From assembly GCA_016872875.1 (NCBI GenBank), contig VGYW01000078.1:1-24991 (forward strand): a stretch of 24,991 nt of DNA. The letters are read 5' to 3'. The notes beneath the pieces were generated by a model that was not told the DNA's origin, searched no databases, and worked only from the letters and a program-made list of their open reading frames with translations. A program made the position numbers and the translations under genes. This document shows positions 14,050 through 21,829 of this stretch, piece by piece (within the stretch, counting starts at the first letter, position 1; each line of letters starts with the position of its first letter). The DNA comes from Planctomycetota bacterium (lineage in GTDB: Bacteria; Planctomycetota; PUPC01; DSUN01).

Positions 14050-14115
14050 AGGCTTCGCCTTTCGCCAGTCAAGTCTTGCCCCTCATCGTGGGTCCGTTCT
14101 CAAGTTCCAACTCCT

Positions 14116-14210
14116 ACTCGTCGTCGTCCTCGTCGTCGTCGTCGAGTCCACTGGCTTTCCCCCCTTCAGGGAATCCGACGACGAGGACGACGACGACCAC
14201 GACGACGAGT
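14116..14210. repeat. Trinucleotide (TCG/CGA) stem-loop, copy 1
   Basis: A (TCG)n-rich left arm (14116-14144) faces a (CGA)n-rich right arm (14176-14210) around a 31-nt loop containing AGTCC, CTGG, TTTC and CCCCCTTC. The same loop elements in the same order occur in copy 2 at 19335-19416. The rest of the gap (14050-14115, 14211-14392) shows nothing I can name. Confidence 0.75.
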
Positions 14211-14392
14211 GGGCACCCCAACGTCAATGGCCACGACCCCGCCAATCCCTCTGCCCCCGGCAGACGCTACCATACCACGAAAGCGGGGAGATTGCACCCA
14301 TCGCGCCGACCTTGCGCCCCGGCGCGCGCATGCCTGCGCAGTGCGGATGGAGCCAGACGCCCCTGCGCGGGAGGAAGGTCGCATGTGACGCG

Positions 14393-16195
14393 CTACGGCC
14401 TCGGGGCGGCCTGGGGCTTCTTCATCCACGCGTCGAGGTCGGGCAGGGCGGCGTCAACCTTGGCGACCTTCCAGTGGCTACGGCCCTGCTGAACGAGGGC
14501 GATGATGGCGGCGGCGCCGTCGAGCTTGAGCTCGACGGTCGCTTTGCCGCCGTCGGTCTTCGGCTCGCCCACCTGGATGTCCCTCGCGGCCCTCAGCCTG
14601 CCGAGCAGTTCGCCGATATAGTCCACGCCCGCGGCGGGGTCCTTCTCGCGGCGGCGGGCGAGGGTGCGGATGCTCGTGCGCGTGGCGTCGCTGAAGCAGA
14701 CGAAGGCGCCTGTGACGGCGCCCGGCCCATCCTTCCTCGCGGCCTGGAGCAGGGTCTCCACGGCGGCCTTCGGCGTGGCGAACTTGGGGTTCACGTCCAC
14801 GAACGTGCTACGCACGAAGAGGTAGGCGTTCCAGGCCACCACGATGATTGCGGCGGCCATGGCGAGGTTCCAGAGGCAGGCTCGGAGGCCCCGCGGCTTG
14901 TCGGCGCCCAGGTATCTCCCGCGGTTGTGGAGGACGGCAAAGCCGACATAGGCGATGGGCAACAGGATGGCGCAGATGGCCGACGTGGCGACCCCCAGCC
15001 ACAGGGGCACCTCGCCCCAGAAGACGGCTCCGAAGAAGCCGGGCACCGGGATGAGCGACGCCAGGCGATAGCGCCAGCCGGTAGGCTCGACCTTGAGCGC
15101 CTCGCACACGATGAACGCCGCCACCACCATGTGAAGGGTGATCGAGGACAGGGTCATCGAGAGTATCCCGAGGTCGAACATCACCCGCCCCAGGGTCTTC
15201 CCCGCGAAAACCTCCAGAGTCCCAGCCGCAACCACAGGCTTCACGTCCATCCGCGTCAGGGGGTAGAGCGTGTCCTGAAGGGTGTTGGCCGCGGCGATCA
15301 CGAGAAGCCCTGTCGCCACGACGAAGGGGAGGAACATGCCGGTCGCCAGGTCGAACTTCGCGAGGCCCCGATGCTCCCGGCCCCAGCCGCGCGCGAGCAG
15401 GGTGTAGGGGTAGAGGAAGGTCATGTTGATGCCCACGCAGGCCGACAGGCCGCCGACCATGACGGCGATGCCCTGGGGGTCGGTGGGCACGGGGAAGGTG
15501 AACAGCCCGCGCCAGAGCTCGCCCCAGCGGATGCCCGTCTTGGCGATGACGAGCACGAAGGCGACGATGATGACCCACACCATGAGCTTCAGTGCGAACT
15601 CGTAGCGCCGGATGCCGCGCGAGCTTGAGCCGTAGAGCCACGTGACACAGATGCAGATGGCGAGCATGGCGGCCCCGAAGGGCCAACGCGGCAGGTCCTC
15701 GGCCCCCGTGGCCGCCGACGCCATGTCCGCGAACACGCTGCTCCCGACCGAGTACTGGGGCACGTGCCAGATGAGGGTGGCGAGGAGCGAGGCGAACGCC
15801 CATGCCCAGGCCACGCTGGGGTGGACGAAGCGCGACATGGCCTCGAACGGCCGCATGCCCGTCGAGAGCGTCTGGTGCGAGATGACGGCGAACATCAGGA
15901 CCCCGAGCACCATGCCCAGCGGCTGCACCCAGAGGAGCGAGTAGCCGAGGAGCGCGCCGGCGAAGAGCGACGAGGTGGCGCTGCCCGCCCCGAGCGTGAG
16001 GGCGCTCTGGAGCCAGCCCGGGCCGCTCTTGCCCAGGTAGCCGCGCATGCGGGCCAGGAACGGCTTGGCCGCAAGCTCCGCCAGCATCGCCTTCTCGCGG
16101 GCCAGGGCCTCGGGGTCCCACTTGGCTACCATGGGCAGGCCGCGCTGAAGCTCGGAGGCGGGAGACACTCCCTCGGGACTCTTCTGCTCACTCAC
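14393..16195 (-). CDS. Nramp-like transporter with C-terminal NTF2-like soluble domain
   Basis: The 600-residue membrane protein has about eleven hydrophobic segments between residues 55 and 465. GPGWLQSALTLGAGSATSSL and NMTFLYPYTLLARGW lie where Nramp metal transporters have their broken helices 1 and 6. The classical DPGN and MPH metal-binding motifs are absent, so transition-metal selectivity is doubtful; related divergent Nramps have been linked to Mg2+ or remain unassigned. After the last helix (VVAWNAYLFVRSTF) comes a soluble domain of about 120 residues (TPKAAVETLLQAARKDGP, VELKLDG, HWKVAKVD) with the helix-plus-sheet pattern of NTF2/DUF4878-type domains, probably extracytoplasmic. GTG 16195 is preceded by AGGAG. 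It lies downstream of topA on the same strand, after an inverted-repeat gap. Confidence 0.8.
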   Translation of the reverse strand: MSEQKSPEGVSPASELQRGLPMVAKWDPEALAREKAMLAELAAKPFLARMRGYLGKSGPGWLQSALTLGAGSATSSLFAGALLGYSLLWVQPLGMVLGVLMFAVISHQTLSTGMRPFEAMSRFVHPSVAWAWAFASLLATLIWHVPQYSVGSSVFADMASAATGAEDLPRWPFGAAMLAICICVTWLYGSSSRGIRRYEFALKLMVWVIIVAFVLVIAKTGIRWGELWRGLFTFPVPTDPQGIAVMVGGLSACVGINMTFLYPYTLLARGWGREHRGLAKFDLATGMFLPFVVATGLLVIAAANTLQDTLYPLTRMDVKPVVAAGTLEVFAGKTLGRVMFDLGILSMTLSSITLHMVVAAFIVCEALKVEPTGWRYRLASLIPVPGFFGAVFWGEVPLWLGVATSAICAILLPIAYVGFAVLHNRGRYLGADKPRGLRACLWNLAMAAAIIVVAWNAYLFVRSTFVDVNPKFATPKAAVETLLQAARKDGPGAVTGAFVCFSDATRTSIRTLARRREKDPAAGVDYIGELLGRLRAARDIQVGEPKTDGGKATVELKLDGAAAIIALVQQGRSHWKVAKVDAALPDLDAWMKKPQAAPRP

Positions 16196-16218
16196 GGTTC
16201 ACTCCTCCGTCTTAAGAC

Positions 16219-16312
16219 AGCTTCGAGCCACGAGCGGCGAGCTACGAGCCTCGGAACCAGGAAAAGCCAAGAGAACCTTCGGCTCGAAGCTCGCGGCTCA
16301 TGGCTCGCAGCT
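16219..16312. repeat. Inverted heptamer repeat between topA and the transporter gene
   Basis: The arms 16219-16250 and 16281-16312 are inverted copies with four mismatches in 32. Each is made of 7-nt units of the form CGAGCNN (CGAGCCA, CGAGCGG, CGAGCTA, CGAGCCT at 16224-16251). The right arm abuts the topA stop codon, so it may be the topA terminator. Confidence 0.75.
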
Positions 16313-16314
16313 TC

Positions 16315-18936
16315 CTACGCGTTCTCGGTGTATCGGCACTTCGGATAGCCGGAGCAGCCGATGAAAGGCCCTCGGCGGCTCCGGCGGATGACGAGCGGCT
16401 TCTGGCATTCGGGACAATTCCGCCCGGCCTCCTGCGGCGGCGGTGGCGGGGGGGCCGACTTGTCGGGCTTCATGTTCCGGCACTTCGGATAGGCGGAGCA
16501 GGCCAGGAAGGCGCGCCCGCGCCACCTGCGGCGGACCATGGGCGCCCCGCACTTCTCGCACTTCGCCTCGGCGCCCTCGATGGGCGGCGCCCCCTCGCCC
16601 GCGGCGTCGCGCGTGTAGCGGCACTTCGGGTAGCCGGAGCACCCGAAGAACCTGCCCCGCTTCCCCTCGCGGGCGACGAGCGGCTTGCCGCACTTGGGGC
16701 ACTTCTCGCCCGCAGGCTCAGGCGGCTTGCTCTCGGGCGCCGCGGGCGGGGCTTCGCCGCCTGGGGCGGCCGGAGCGGCCGCCGCGTCGCGCGTGTAGCG
16801 GCACTTGGGGTAGCCGGAGCATCCGATGAACTTGCCGCGTCGCCCCTCCTTGGCCACGAGCGGCTTGCCACAGTTGGGGCACTTCTCGCCCGTGGGCTCG
16901 GGCGCCCTGCGCGCCGGGGCAGGCGCGGCCTCCTGGCCCTCGGCGGGGGCCGCCTCCACGTTCCGCGTGTAGCGGCACTTAGGGTAGCCGGTGCAGGCGA
17001 TGAACTTGCCCTTCCGCCCCGTTCGCACGACCAGCGGCTCGCCGCACTCCGGGCACTTCTCGTCGAGCTTCTCCACGGGCGTCGGCTCTCCTTCATCGTC
17101 CAGGGCCTGAGCGTAGCGGCAGTTGGGGAAGCCGGAGCAGGCCATGAAGCGCCCCTTCTTCGAGAGGCGCACGACCATCTCGGCGCCGCAGCGGGGACAC
17201 TGGACGCCGGTGGGCGTGGCGAGCGACTTCTTGACGCTGTGCATCTCGGCCTGGGCCTTCGCAAGGTCGGCGCTGAACGGCTCGTAGAACTCGCGCAACA
17301 CCTCCCGCCAGTCCCGCTTCGCCTCCTCGATGCTGTCGAGGTGGTCCTCGAACCGCGAGGTGAACTTCGTGTTGATGATGTTCTCGAAGAAGGGGAGCAG
17401 GGCGTCGTTGGTCACGATGCCCAGCTCTTTGACGTAGAAGACCTTGTCGCGGATTTCGGCGTAGCCGCGCTCCTGGATGGTGGAGACGATCTGCGCGTAA
17501 GTGCTGGGGCGTCCGATGCCCTCCTTCTCTAGCGTCTTGACGAGCGACGCCTCGGTGTAGCGGGGCGGCGGCTTGGTGAAGTGCTGAGAGGGCACAAGCT
17601 CAAGGCAACGGAGGCGTTGTCCCACCGCCAAAGGCGGTGGCGGCGGATTCTCGCGGACCAGAGGCGGATACACGCGCGTGTGGCCGTCGAAGACCACTGC
17701 TCGCCCCGCTGCCTTGAACAACCCGGGGCCTGCCTCGACGGCCACGCTCGCCGCGTCGTACTGAGCATCCGCCATCTGGCTGGCGACGAAGCGCTCCCAG
17801 ATAAGGCGGTACAGCCTGAGCTGGTCGGTGGTCAGATAGCGCTCTAGCTTCTCAGGCGTCCGCTCCACCGACGTGGGGCGAATGGCCTCGTGGGCCTCTT
17901 GCGCGCTGCGGCGCGATTTGTAAACCCGCTCCTCAGGCGACAAATAGCGCTCGCCAAACCGCTTGACGATCGAGTCGCGGCACTCTTGCACAGCCTCGGC
18001 CGCCACGCGGAACGAGTCCGTCCGCATATAGGTGATGAGCCCCACTGAGCCCTCGGGTCCGATCTCGATGCCCTCATAGAGCTGTTGGGCCAACATCATA
18101 GTCACCTTCGGTTTGAGCCCAAGCCGCACCGAGGCGGCCTGCTGGAGCTGGCTGGTCGCAAAGGGCGGGTTCGGCTTCACGAATTGACGCTTCGTCTCAA
18201 ACGAGACAACCCGATACTCCTTGCCTCGGAGGCTTTCAACGACGCGGTTGGCCTCCTCGCCGTTGGGGATTTCGACCTTCTCTCCATCGTATTCAGCCAA
18301 AAGGGCCTCGAAAACCCGCTGGCCTTCCGGGGCATCCATTGGCTGAAGCTTCGCCGCTATCTCCCAGTACTCTATGGGCACGAAGGCCTGGATTTCCTTC
18401 TCGCGTTCGACGAGGAGGCGGAGGGCGACGGACTGGACGCGTCCCGCGCTGAGGCCACGGAGGATTTTCTTCCAGAGCAGGGGCGAGAGCTGGTAGCCCA
18501 CGATGCGATCGAGGATGCGCCGCGCCTGCTGCGCGTTCACGAGGTTCATGTCTATGTCGCGCGGCTGGCTGAAGCCTTCCTCAATACCGCGTTCGGTGAT
18601 CTCGTTGAATGTCACCCGGCGGATCCGGCTCCTGGGCAGCTTGAGCGCCTCGGCCAGGTGCCACGCGATGGACTCCCCCTCGCGGTCGGGGTCGGGCGCA
18701 AGATACACGGCTTCGGCGCCCTTCGTGGCCTTGGCAAGCGCCTCGATCACCCGCCTGCGGTCGGGCAGCACCTGGTACTCGGGCACGAACCCCTTCTCGA
18801 TCTCCACGCCGAAGGCCCGCTTGGGCAGGTCACGGACGTGTCCCATGCACGACTCGACGTGGAAGTCTCTGCCAAGGACTTTGCCGATCGTGCGCGCCTT
18901 GGCCGGCGACTCGACGATGACGACTTTCTTTCCCAC
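16315..18936 (-). CDS. topA: DNA topoisomerase I with six C-terminal zinc ribbons
   Basis: The 873-residue type IA topoisomerase relaxes negatively supercoiled DNA. The TOPRIM domain carries VIVESPAKA (6-14) and the metal-binding DPDREGE (82-88). The active-site tyrosine is Tyr303 in ITYMRTDSFR. RGLSAGRVQSVALRLL (160-175) is a family hallmark. From about residue 585 six Topo_C zinc ribbons (CPxCG...CSGYPKCRYT type) follow, separated by Ala/Pro/Glu linkers; most homologues have three or four. The fifth has CEKCG and a final CRNMK, and the sixth has CPECQ. GTG 18936 is preceded by AAGGAG, and a strong promoter lies at 18965-18994. Confidence 0.97.
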   Translation of the reverse strand: MGKKVVIVESPAKARTIGKVLGRDFHVESCMGHVRDLPKRAFGVEIEKGFVPEYQVLPDRRRVIEALAKATKGAEAVYLAPDPDREGESIAWHLAEALKLPRSRIRRVTFNEITERGIEEGFSQPRDIDMNLVNAQQARRILDRIVGYQLSPLLWKKILRGLSAGRVQSVALRLLVEREKEIQAFVPIEYWEIAAKLQPMDAPEGQRVFEALLAEYDGEKVEIPNGEEANRVVESLRGKEYRVVSFETKRQFVKPNPPFATSQLQQAASVRLGLKPKVTMMLAQQLYEGIEIGPEGSVGLITYMRTDSFRVAAEAVQECRDSIVKRFGERYLSPEERVYKSRRSAQEAHEAIRPTSVERTPEKLERYLTTDQLRLYRLIWERFVASQMADAQYDAASVAVEAGPGLFKAAGRAVVFDGHTRVYPPLVRENPPPPPLAVGQRLRCLELVPSQHFTKPPPRYTEASLVKTLEKEGIGRPSTYAQIVSTIQERGYAEIRDKVFYVKELGIVTNDALLPFFENIINTKFTSRFEDHLDSIEEAKRDWREVLREFYEPFSADLAKAQAEMHSVKKSLATPTGVQCPRCGAEMVVRLSKKGRFMACSGFPNCRYAQALDDEGEPTPVEKLDEKCPECGEPLVVRTGRKGKFIACTGYPKCRYTRNVEAAPAEGQEAAPAPARRAPEPTGEKCPNCGKPLVAKEGRRGKFIGCSGYPKCRYTRDAAAAPAAPGGEAPPAAPESKPPEPAGEKCPKCGKPLVAREGKRGRFFGCSGYPKCRYTRDAAGEGAPPIEGAEAKCEKCGAPMVRRRWRGRAFLACSAYPKCRNMKPDKSAPPPPPPQEAGRNCPECQKPLVIRRSRRGPFIGCSGYPKCRYTENA

Positions 18937-18964
18937 TGGCTCTCCTTGTGAGTGAAGAATCGGC

Positions 18965-18994
18965 TTTATATCACAGCCCCCGCCAGCCTGTCAA
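18965..18994 (-). promoter_or_regulatory. topA promoter
   Basis: On the minus strand TTGACA (plus 18989-18994) and TATAAA (plus 18965-18970) are separated by 18 bp. Transcription would start near 18958, about 22 nt before the GTG start. Confidence 0.75.
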
Positions 18995-19005
18995 GCAAGG
19001 GGCGA

Positions 19006-19320
19006 TTCCGGGCGCGTGGAATCCCCTACGGCCAAGACAGCGCCTCTTGCAGCCTCCGTATGGAGGCGGGGGATTATAGCCCTCGGCGATGCTCGGAGAG
19101 CCGTGGGTTGACTGGTCGCCCGCGGCCCAGCCCCCGAAGCGGGGCGGCGGAACCTCGGGGACCACGGTTCCCCCGCCCCGCTTCGGGGGCTGGGCCTTGT
19201 TCTCGCACCCATACCCACGGCTCTCCGAGCATCGCCGTGGGCTATACTCCGCCACGCCCTTCGGGCGTTGGCTCTGCGCCCCTCGGCCGTAGGAGATTAC
19301 ACGCACCCGCGATTCCCGCC
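19006..19320. repeat. Nested palindrome of about 315 bp
   Basis: Two perfect stems are nested: an outer 25-bp pair (19084-19108 with 19213-19237), extended outward by ATAGCCC/GGGCTAT to about 19076 and 19245, and an inner 24-bp pair (19124-19147 with 19173-19196). Beyond the outer stem the flanks still match as diverged inverted copies: gaatcccctacggcc on the left against the complement of ggccgtaggagatta on the right. They also carry small side hairpins (cctccgtatggagg; cgcccttcgggcg). No coding content is seen. It lies between the divergent topA and uracil-DNA glycosylase promoters. Confidence 0.85.
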
Positions 19321-19334
19321 GTTTCGGTTCCCAT

Positions 19335-19416
19335 CTCCTCGTGCTCGTCGTCATCCTCGTCGTCCAGTCCCTTGGTTTCTCCCCCTTCCGAGTTCGACGA
19401 CGATAGCGACGAGGAT
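19335..19416. repeat. Trinucleotide (TCG/CGA) stem-loop, copy 2
   Basis: The left arm 19335-19365 is TCG-rich. The loop carries AGTCC, CTTGG, TTTCTCCCCCTTCC, as in copy 1 at 14116-14210. The right arm 19395-19416 is CGA-rich and pairs with it imperfectly. It directly follows the nested palindrome and precedes the promoter at 19442. Confidence 0.7.
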
Positions 19417-19441
19417 CAGAAACGCGAAGCGATCGTGCGGT

Positions 19442-19470
19442 TTGACGTCTGATCGCGCCGGCGCTATACT
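19442..19470 (+). promoter_or_regulatory. Promoter of the uracil-DNA glycosylase operon
   Basis: TTGACG at 19442-19447 and TATACT at 19465-19470 are spaced by 17 bp. The start near 19477 would leave a leader of under 20 nt, containing GAAAGGAG at 19478-19485 as ribosome-binding site. Confidence 0.75.
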
Positions 19471-19493
19471 GGCCGCGGAAAGGAGCGCGCGAC

Positions 19494-20456
19494 GTGTCGA
19501 GCGAAGCGGACCCTCGCCAGGAGTATGCGGCTCTCCTGCGCGCCGTGGCGGCGCGCGTGGAGCTGGAACAGGGCTTTGGCATCGAGAGCTGGCGCCTCCC
19601 ACTCCCGCCGCTTCCGTCGGCCAGGCCACCCAGCCCGGAGGCCACGCCGCGCCCCGCGGAGCCCCAGGCGGTCGGCAAGCGGCAGGCGGCAACCGGCAGT
19701 GAGCAGTCAGCAGCCGGCAGTCGGCAGCCAGCAGGCGGCAGTCGGCAGCCGGCAGCGCCGCGGCCTCCTGTCTCGGCTTCTGCTCCGCCGAAGGCGCCTG
19801 AGCCACAGGCCGCCCTCGACATCGCCACGGGCGCTAACGTGGACCTCTTCCAGGCGAAGGACTACGACATCCAGTTCCCCGAGGGGCTGACGAAGCAGGG
19901 CCAGCTCGACCACTTTGCGAAGGCCATCGCCGGCTGCACGCTCTGCCCGCTCCACGCCAAACGCACCCAGGTGGTCTTCGGCGTGGGGAACCCCGATGCC
20001 GAGCTGATGTTCGTGGGCGAGGCCCCGGGCCAGGACGAGGACGAGCAGGGCGAGCCCTTCGTCGGCCGCGCCGGACAGCTCCTCAACAAGATCATCACGG
20101 CGATGGGCTACAAGCGGGCCGACGTTTATATCGGGAACGTCAACAAGTGCCGCCCGCCCGACAACCGTGCGCCGCTGCCCGACGAGATGGACCGCTGTCG
20201 CCCCTTCCTCCTGCGGCAGATTGACATCGTGAGGCCCAAGGTCATCTGCCTCCTCGGCGCGACCGCCGTCCGCGGACTGCTCCAGTCCAAGGACAGCATC
20301 AGCTCGATTCGCGGCCGCTTCCTCCGCTGGCGCGGCATCCTCGTCATGCCCACCTTTCACCCAGCCTACCTCCTCCGCAACCCTGGCGAGAAGCGCACCG
20401 TCTGGGAAGACGTCCAGAAGGTCCGCGACCTCCTCCGCGGCAAGCTCACCGTCTGA
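19494..20456 (+). CDS. Family 4 uracil-DNA glycosylase (4Fe-4S) with repeat-derived linker
   Basis: The 320-residue protein removes uracil from DNA. The catalytic half (about 135-318) has 4Fe-4S ligands Cys148, Cys151, Cys219 and Cys235, motif [21 protein letters not shown] (175-194) and the late motif HPAYLL with His289. GTG 19494 is set by GAAAGGAG eight bases upstream. The N-terminal 130 residues are unusual: a short helical segment, then a Pro/Ala-rich linker whose residues about 60-88 (GSRQPA repeats) are encoded by a tandem 7-nt array (19671-19754). The core length is normal for the family. The next gene starts 11 nt after the stop and is probably co-transcribed. Confidence 0.93.
   Translation: MSSEADPRQEYAALLRAVAARVELEQGFGIESWRLPLPPLPSARPPSPEATPRPAEPQAVGKRQAATGSEQSAAGSRQPAGGSRQPAAPRPPVSASAPPKAPEPQAALDIATGANVDLFQAKDYDIQFPEGLTKQGQLDHFAKAIAGCTLCPLHAKRTQVVFGVGNPDAELMFVGEAPGQDEDEQGEPFVGRAGQLLNKIITAMGYKRADVYIGNVNKCRPPDNRAPLPDEMDRCRPFLLRQIDIVRPKVICLLGATAVRGLLQSKDSISSIRGRFLRWRGILVMPTFHPAYLLRNPGEKRTVWEDVQKVRDLLRGKLTV
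19671..19754 (+). repeat. Heptamer tandem array inside the uracil-DNA glycosylase gene
   Basis: Twelve consecutive 7-nt units, mostly of the form NNCGGCA (gtcggca, agcggca, ggcggca, accggca, gtgagca and so on), span 84 bases. That is 28 codons, so the reading frame is kept, and the peptide repeats with a 7-residue period ([14 protein letters not shown]). Confidence 0.85.
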
Positions 20457-20467
20457 AGGGCGTGCGA

Positions 20468-21361
20468 ATGAGTGCGTCACGGGCCTTGTCGCTTCTGGCC
20501 GCCGCCGTTGCTCTGGCCTCGTGCATGGCCCCGCCTCTGGGTCTGGAGCCGACCCGGTCGGGCCTCCTCGTGCTGCTGACGGACTTCGGCGACCGCGACC
20601 ACTACGTGGGCGCGATCAAGGGGGCCGCCTACCGCGCCAATCCCACCGTTCGCATCCAGTCCATCACCCACCAGATCGCGCCGTTCGACATCTGGGAGGG
20701 GGCAGTGACGCTCGCCCTCGGGGCCAAGGAGTTCCCCCCGGGCACCGTCTTTGTCGCGGTCGTTGACCCAGGCGTCGGCACCCGGCGGCGGGCTCTGGCC
20801 CTGCGGACCGAGGCCGGGCGCTTCTACGTGGCGCCCGACAATGGCCTGCTGACCTTCGTCGCCCGACGCGAGGGGGTGGTGGACGTGCGCGACATCTCGG
20901 CCCTTCAGCCCCTGGGCCACCGGCCATCGAACACCTTCCAGGGCCGCGACCTCTTCGCCCCCGCCGGCGCGCTCCTTGCCGGCGGGGAGTCCCTTGCCCG
21001 ATTGGGGCCGCGCCTCAAGCCCGCCGAGATCGTCATGCTCCCCGTTGTCGAGCCCGCGCTCGAAGGCGGCCGCCTCAAGGGCTCCGTGCTACGCGTGGAC
21101 CGCTATGGGAACATCGTGACAAACATCCCGGCCGACCTCGTGGCGAAGGCCGGCCTCAAGCGCGGCGGCAGGCTCGAGGCGAGCGTCGGCGCCGCCACCG
21201 TGCAGGCGCCCTTCGCCGCCACGTACGGCGACGTCGCCCGGGGTGAGGCAGTGGCCCTTGTTGACAGCATCGGCAACCTCGAGCTAGCCATCAACATGGG
21301 CGACCTGGCCGCCCGGCTCAAGGCCCGGCCTGGCATGCCCGTCGAGGTCCGAAAGCCGTAG
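20468..21361 (+). CDS. DUF62 / SAM hydroxide adenosyltransferase family protein with lipoprotein signal
   Basis: The 297-residue protein belongs to the SAM-dependent halogenase/hydroxide adenosyltransferase (DUF62) family. It shows LLTDFGDRDHYVGAIKG, the SITHQIAPFDIWEGA segment, FPPGTVFVAVVDPGVGT, FYVAPDNGLLTFV and a C-terminal barrel with VDRYGNIVTNI and LVDSIGNLELAINMG. Characterised housekeeping members hydrolyse S-adenosylmethionine to adenosine and methionine. Oddly, residues 1-19 form a lipoprotein signal (LLAAAVALASC, Cys19), which would place it outside the cytoplasm, where SAM is not expected. ATG 20468 is preferred over GTG 20462 because GAAGGG lies seven bases before it. It is co-transcribed with the uracil-DNA glycosylase. 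Confidence 0.88.
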   Translation: MSASRALSLLAAAVALASCMAPPLGLEPTRSGLLVLLTDFGDRDHYVGAIKGAAYRANPTVRIQSITHQIAPFDIWEGAVTLALGAKEFPPGTVFVAVVDPGVGTRRRALALRTEAGRFYVAPDNGLLTFVARREGVVDVRDISALQPLGHRPSNTFQGRDLFAPAGALLAGGESLARLGPRLKPAEIVMLPVVEPALEGGRLKGSVLRVDRYGNIVTNIPADLVAKAGLKRGGRLEASVGAATVQAPFAATYGDVARGEAVALVDSIGNLELAINMGDLAARLKARPGMPVEVRKP

Positions 21362-21381
21362 CCCTTGCCGGACGGTCCCGG

Positions 21382-21777
21382 ATTTCGGAGTTGATCAACT
21401 CCGAGATCACTTCGCCCAGCGCCGTGGGAAGGGCGCAGAGGCCGTTCATGCCGTCCAAGCCATCTCCCGGCCAGCCTCACAGTGAGGCGTGCGCTTCCCG
21501 CCCAGGCGCTCACTTGCGCGCCACGGGGATGAGCGCCTGGGAGCTCCGGCGGAGGTGGTTTTTCCCTGGCTCTAAGCGCCCAATCAGCAATGGCTTATGG
21601 CTCTCACCAGACCGCGGACCCGGCCTCAGCCGCCCAGGCGCTCACTTGCGCGCCACGCGGGTGAGCGCCTGGGAGCGCCAGCTCTGGCACACTATCCGGA
21701 CCGGCGAGTCCATGAGGATTGCTGAGGTCGAGTGAGCGGGGGGTGGTGTTGATCTCGGAGTTGATCAACTCCGAAAT
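21382..21777. repeat. 396-bp unit with 28-bp terminal inverted repeats and two internal hairpin copies
   Basis: The ends 21382-21409 and 21750-21777 are perfect inverted copies (28 bp), each containing the 20-bp perfect palindrome TCGGAGTTGATCAACTCCGA (21385-21404; 21755-21774). Inside are two direct copies of a 46-nt hairpin unit with 12- and 13-bp stems: 21501-21512 with 21530-21541, and 21633-21645 with 21661-21673 (cccaggcgctcac type). There is no transposase or other gene inside and no clear target duplication. It may be a MITE-like element or a compound regulatory region before the gene at 21830. Confidence 0.75.
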
Positions 21778-21829
21778 ATGCTCTGCCCGCGCTGAGGGCA
21801 GCCCCCGAGGCAATAGGAGGAGCCTTCCG

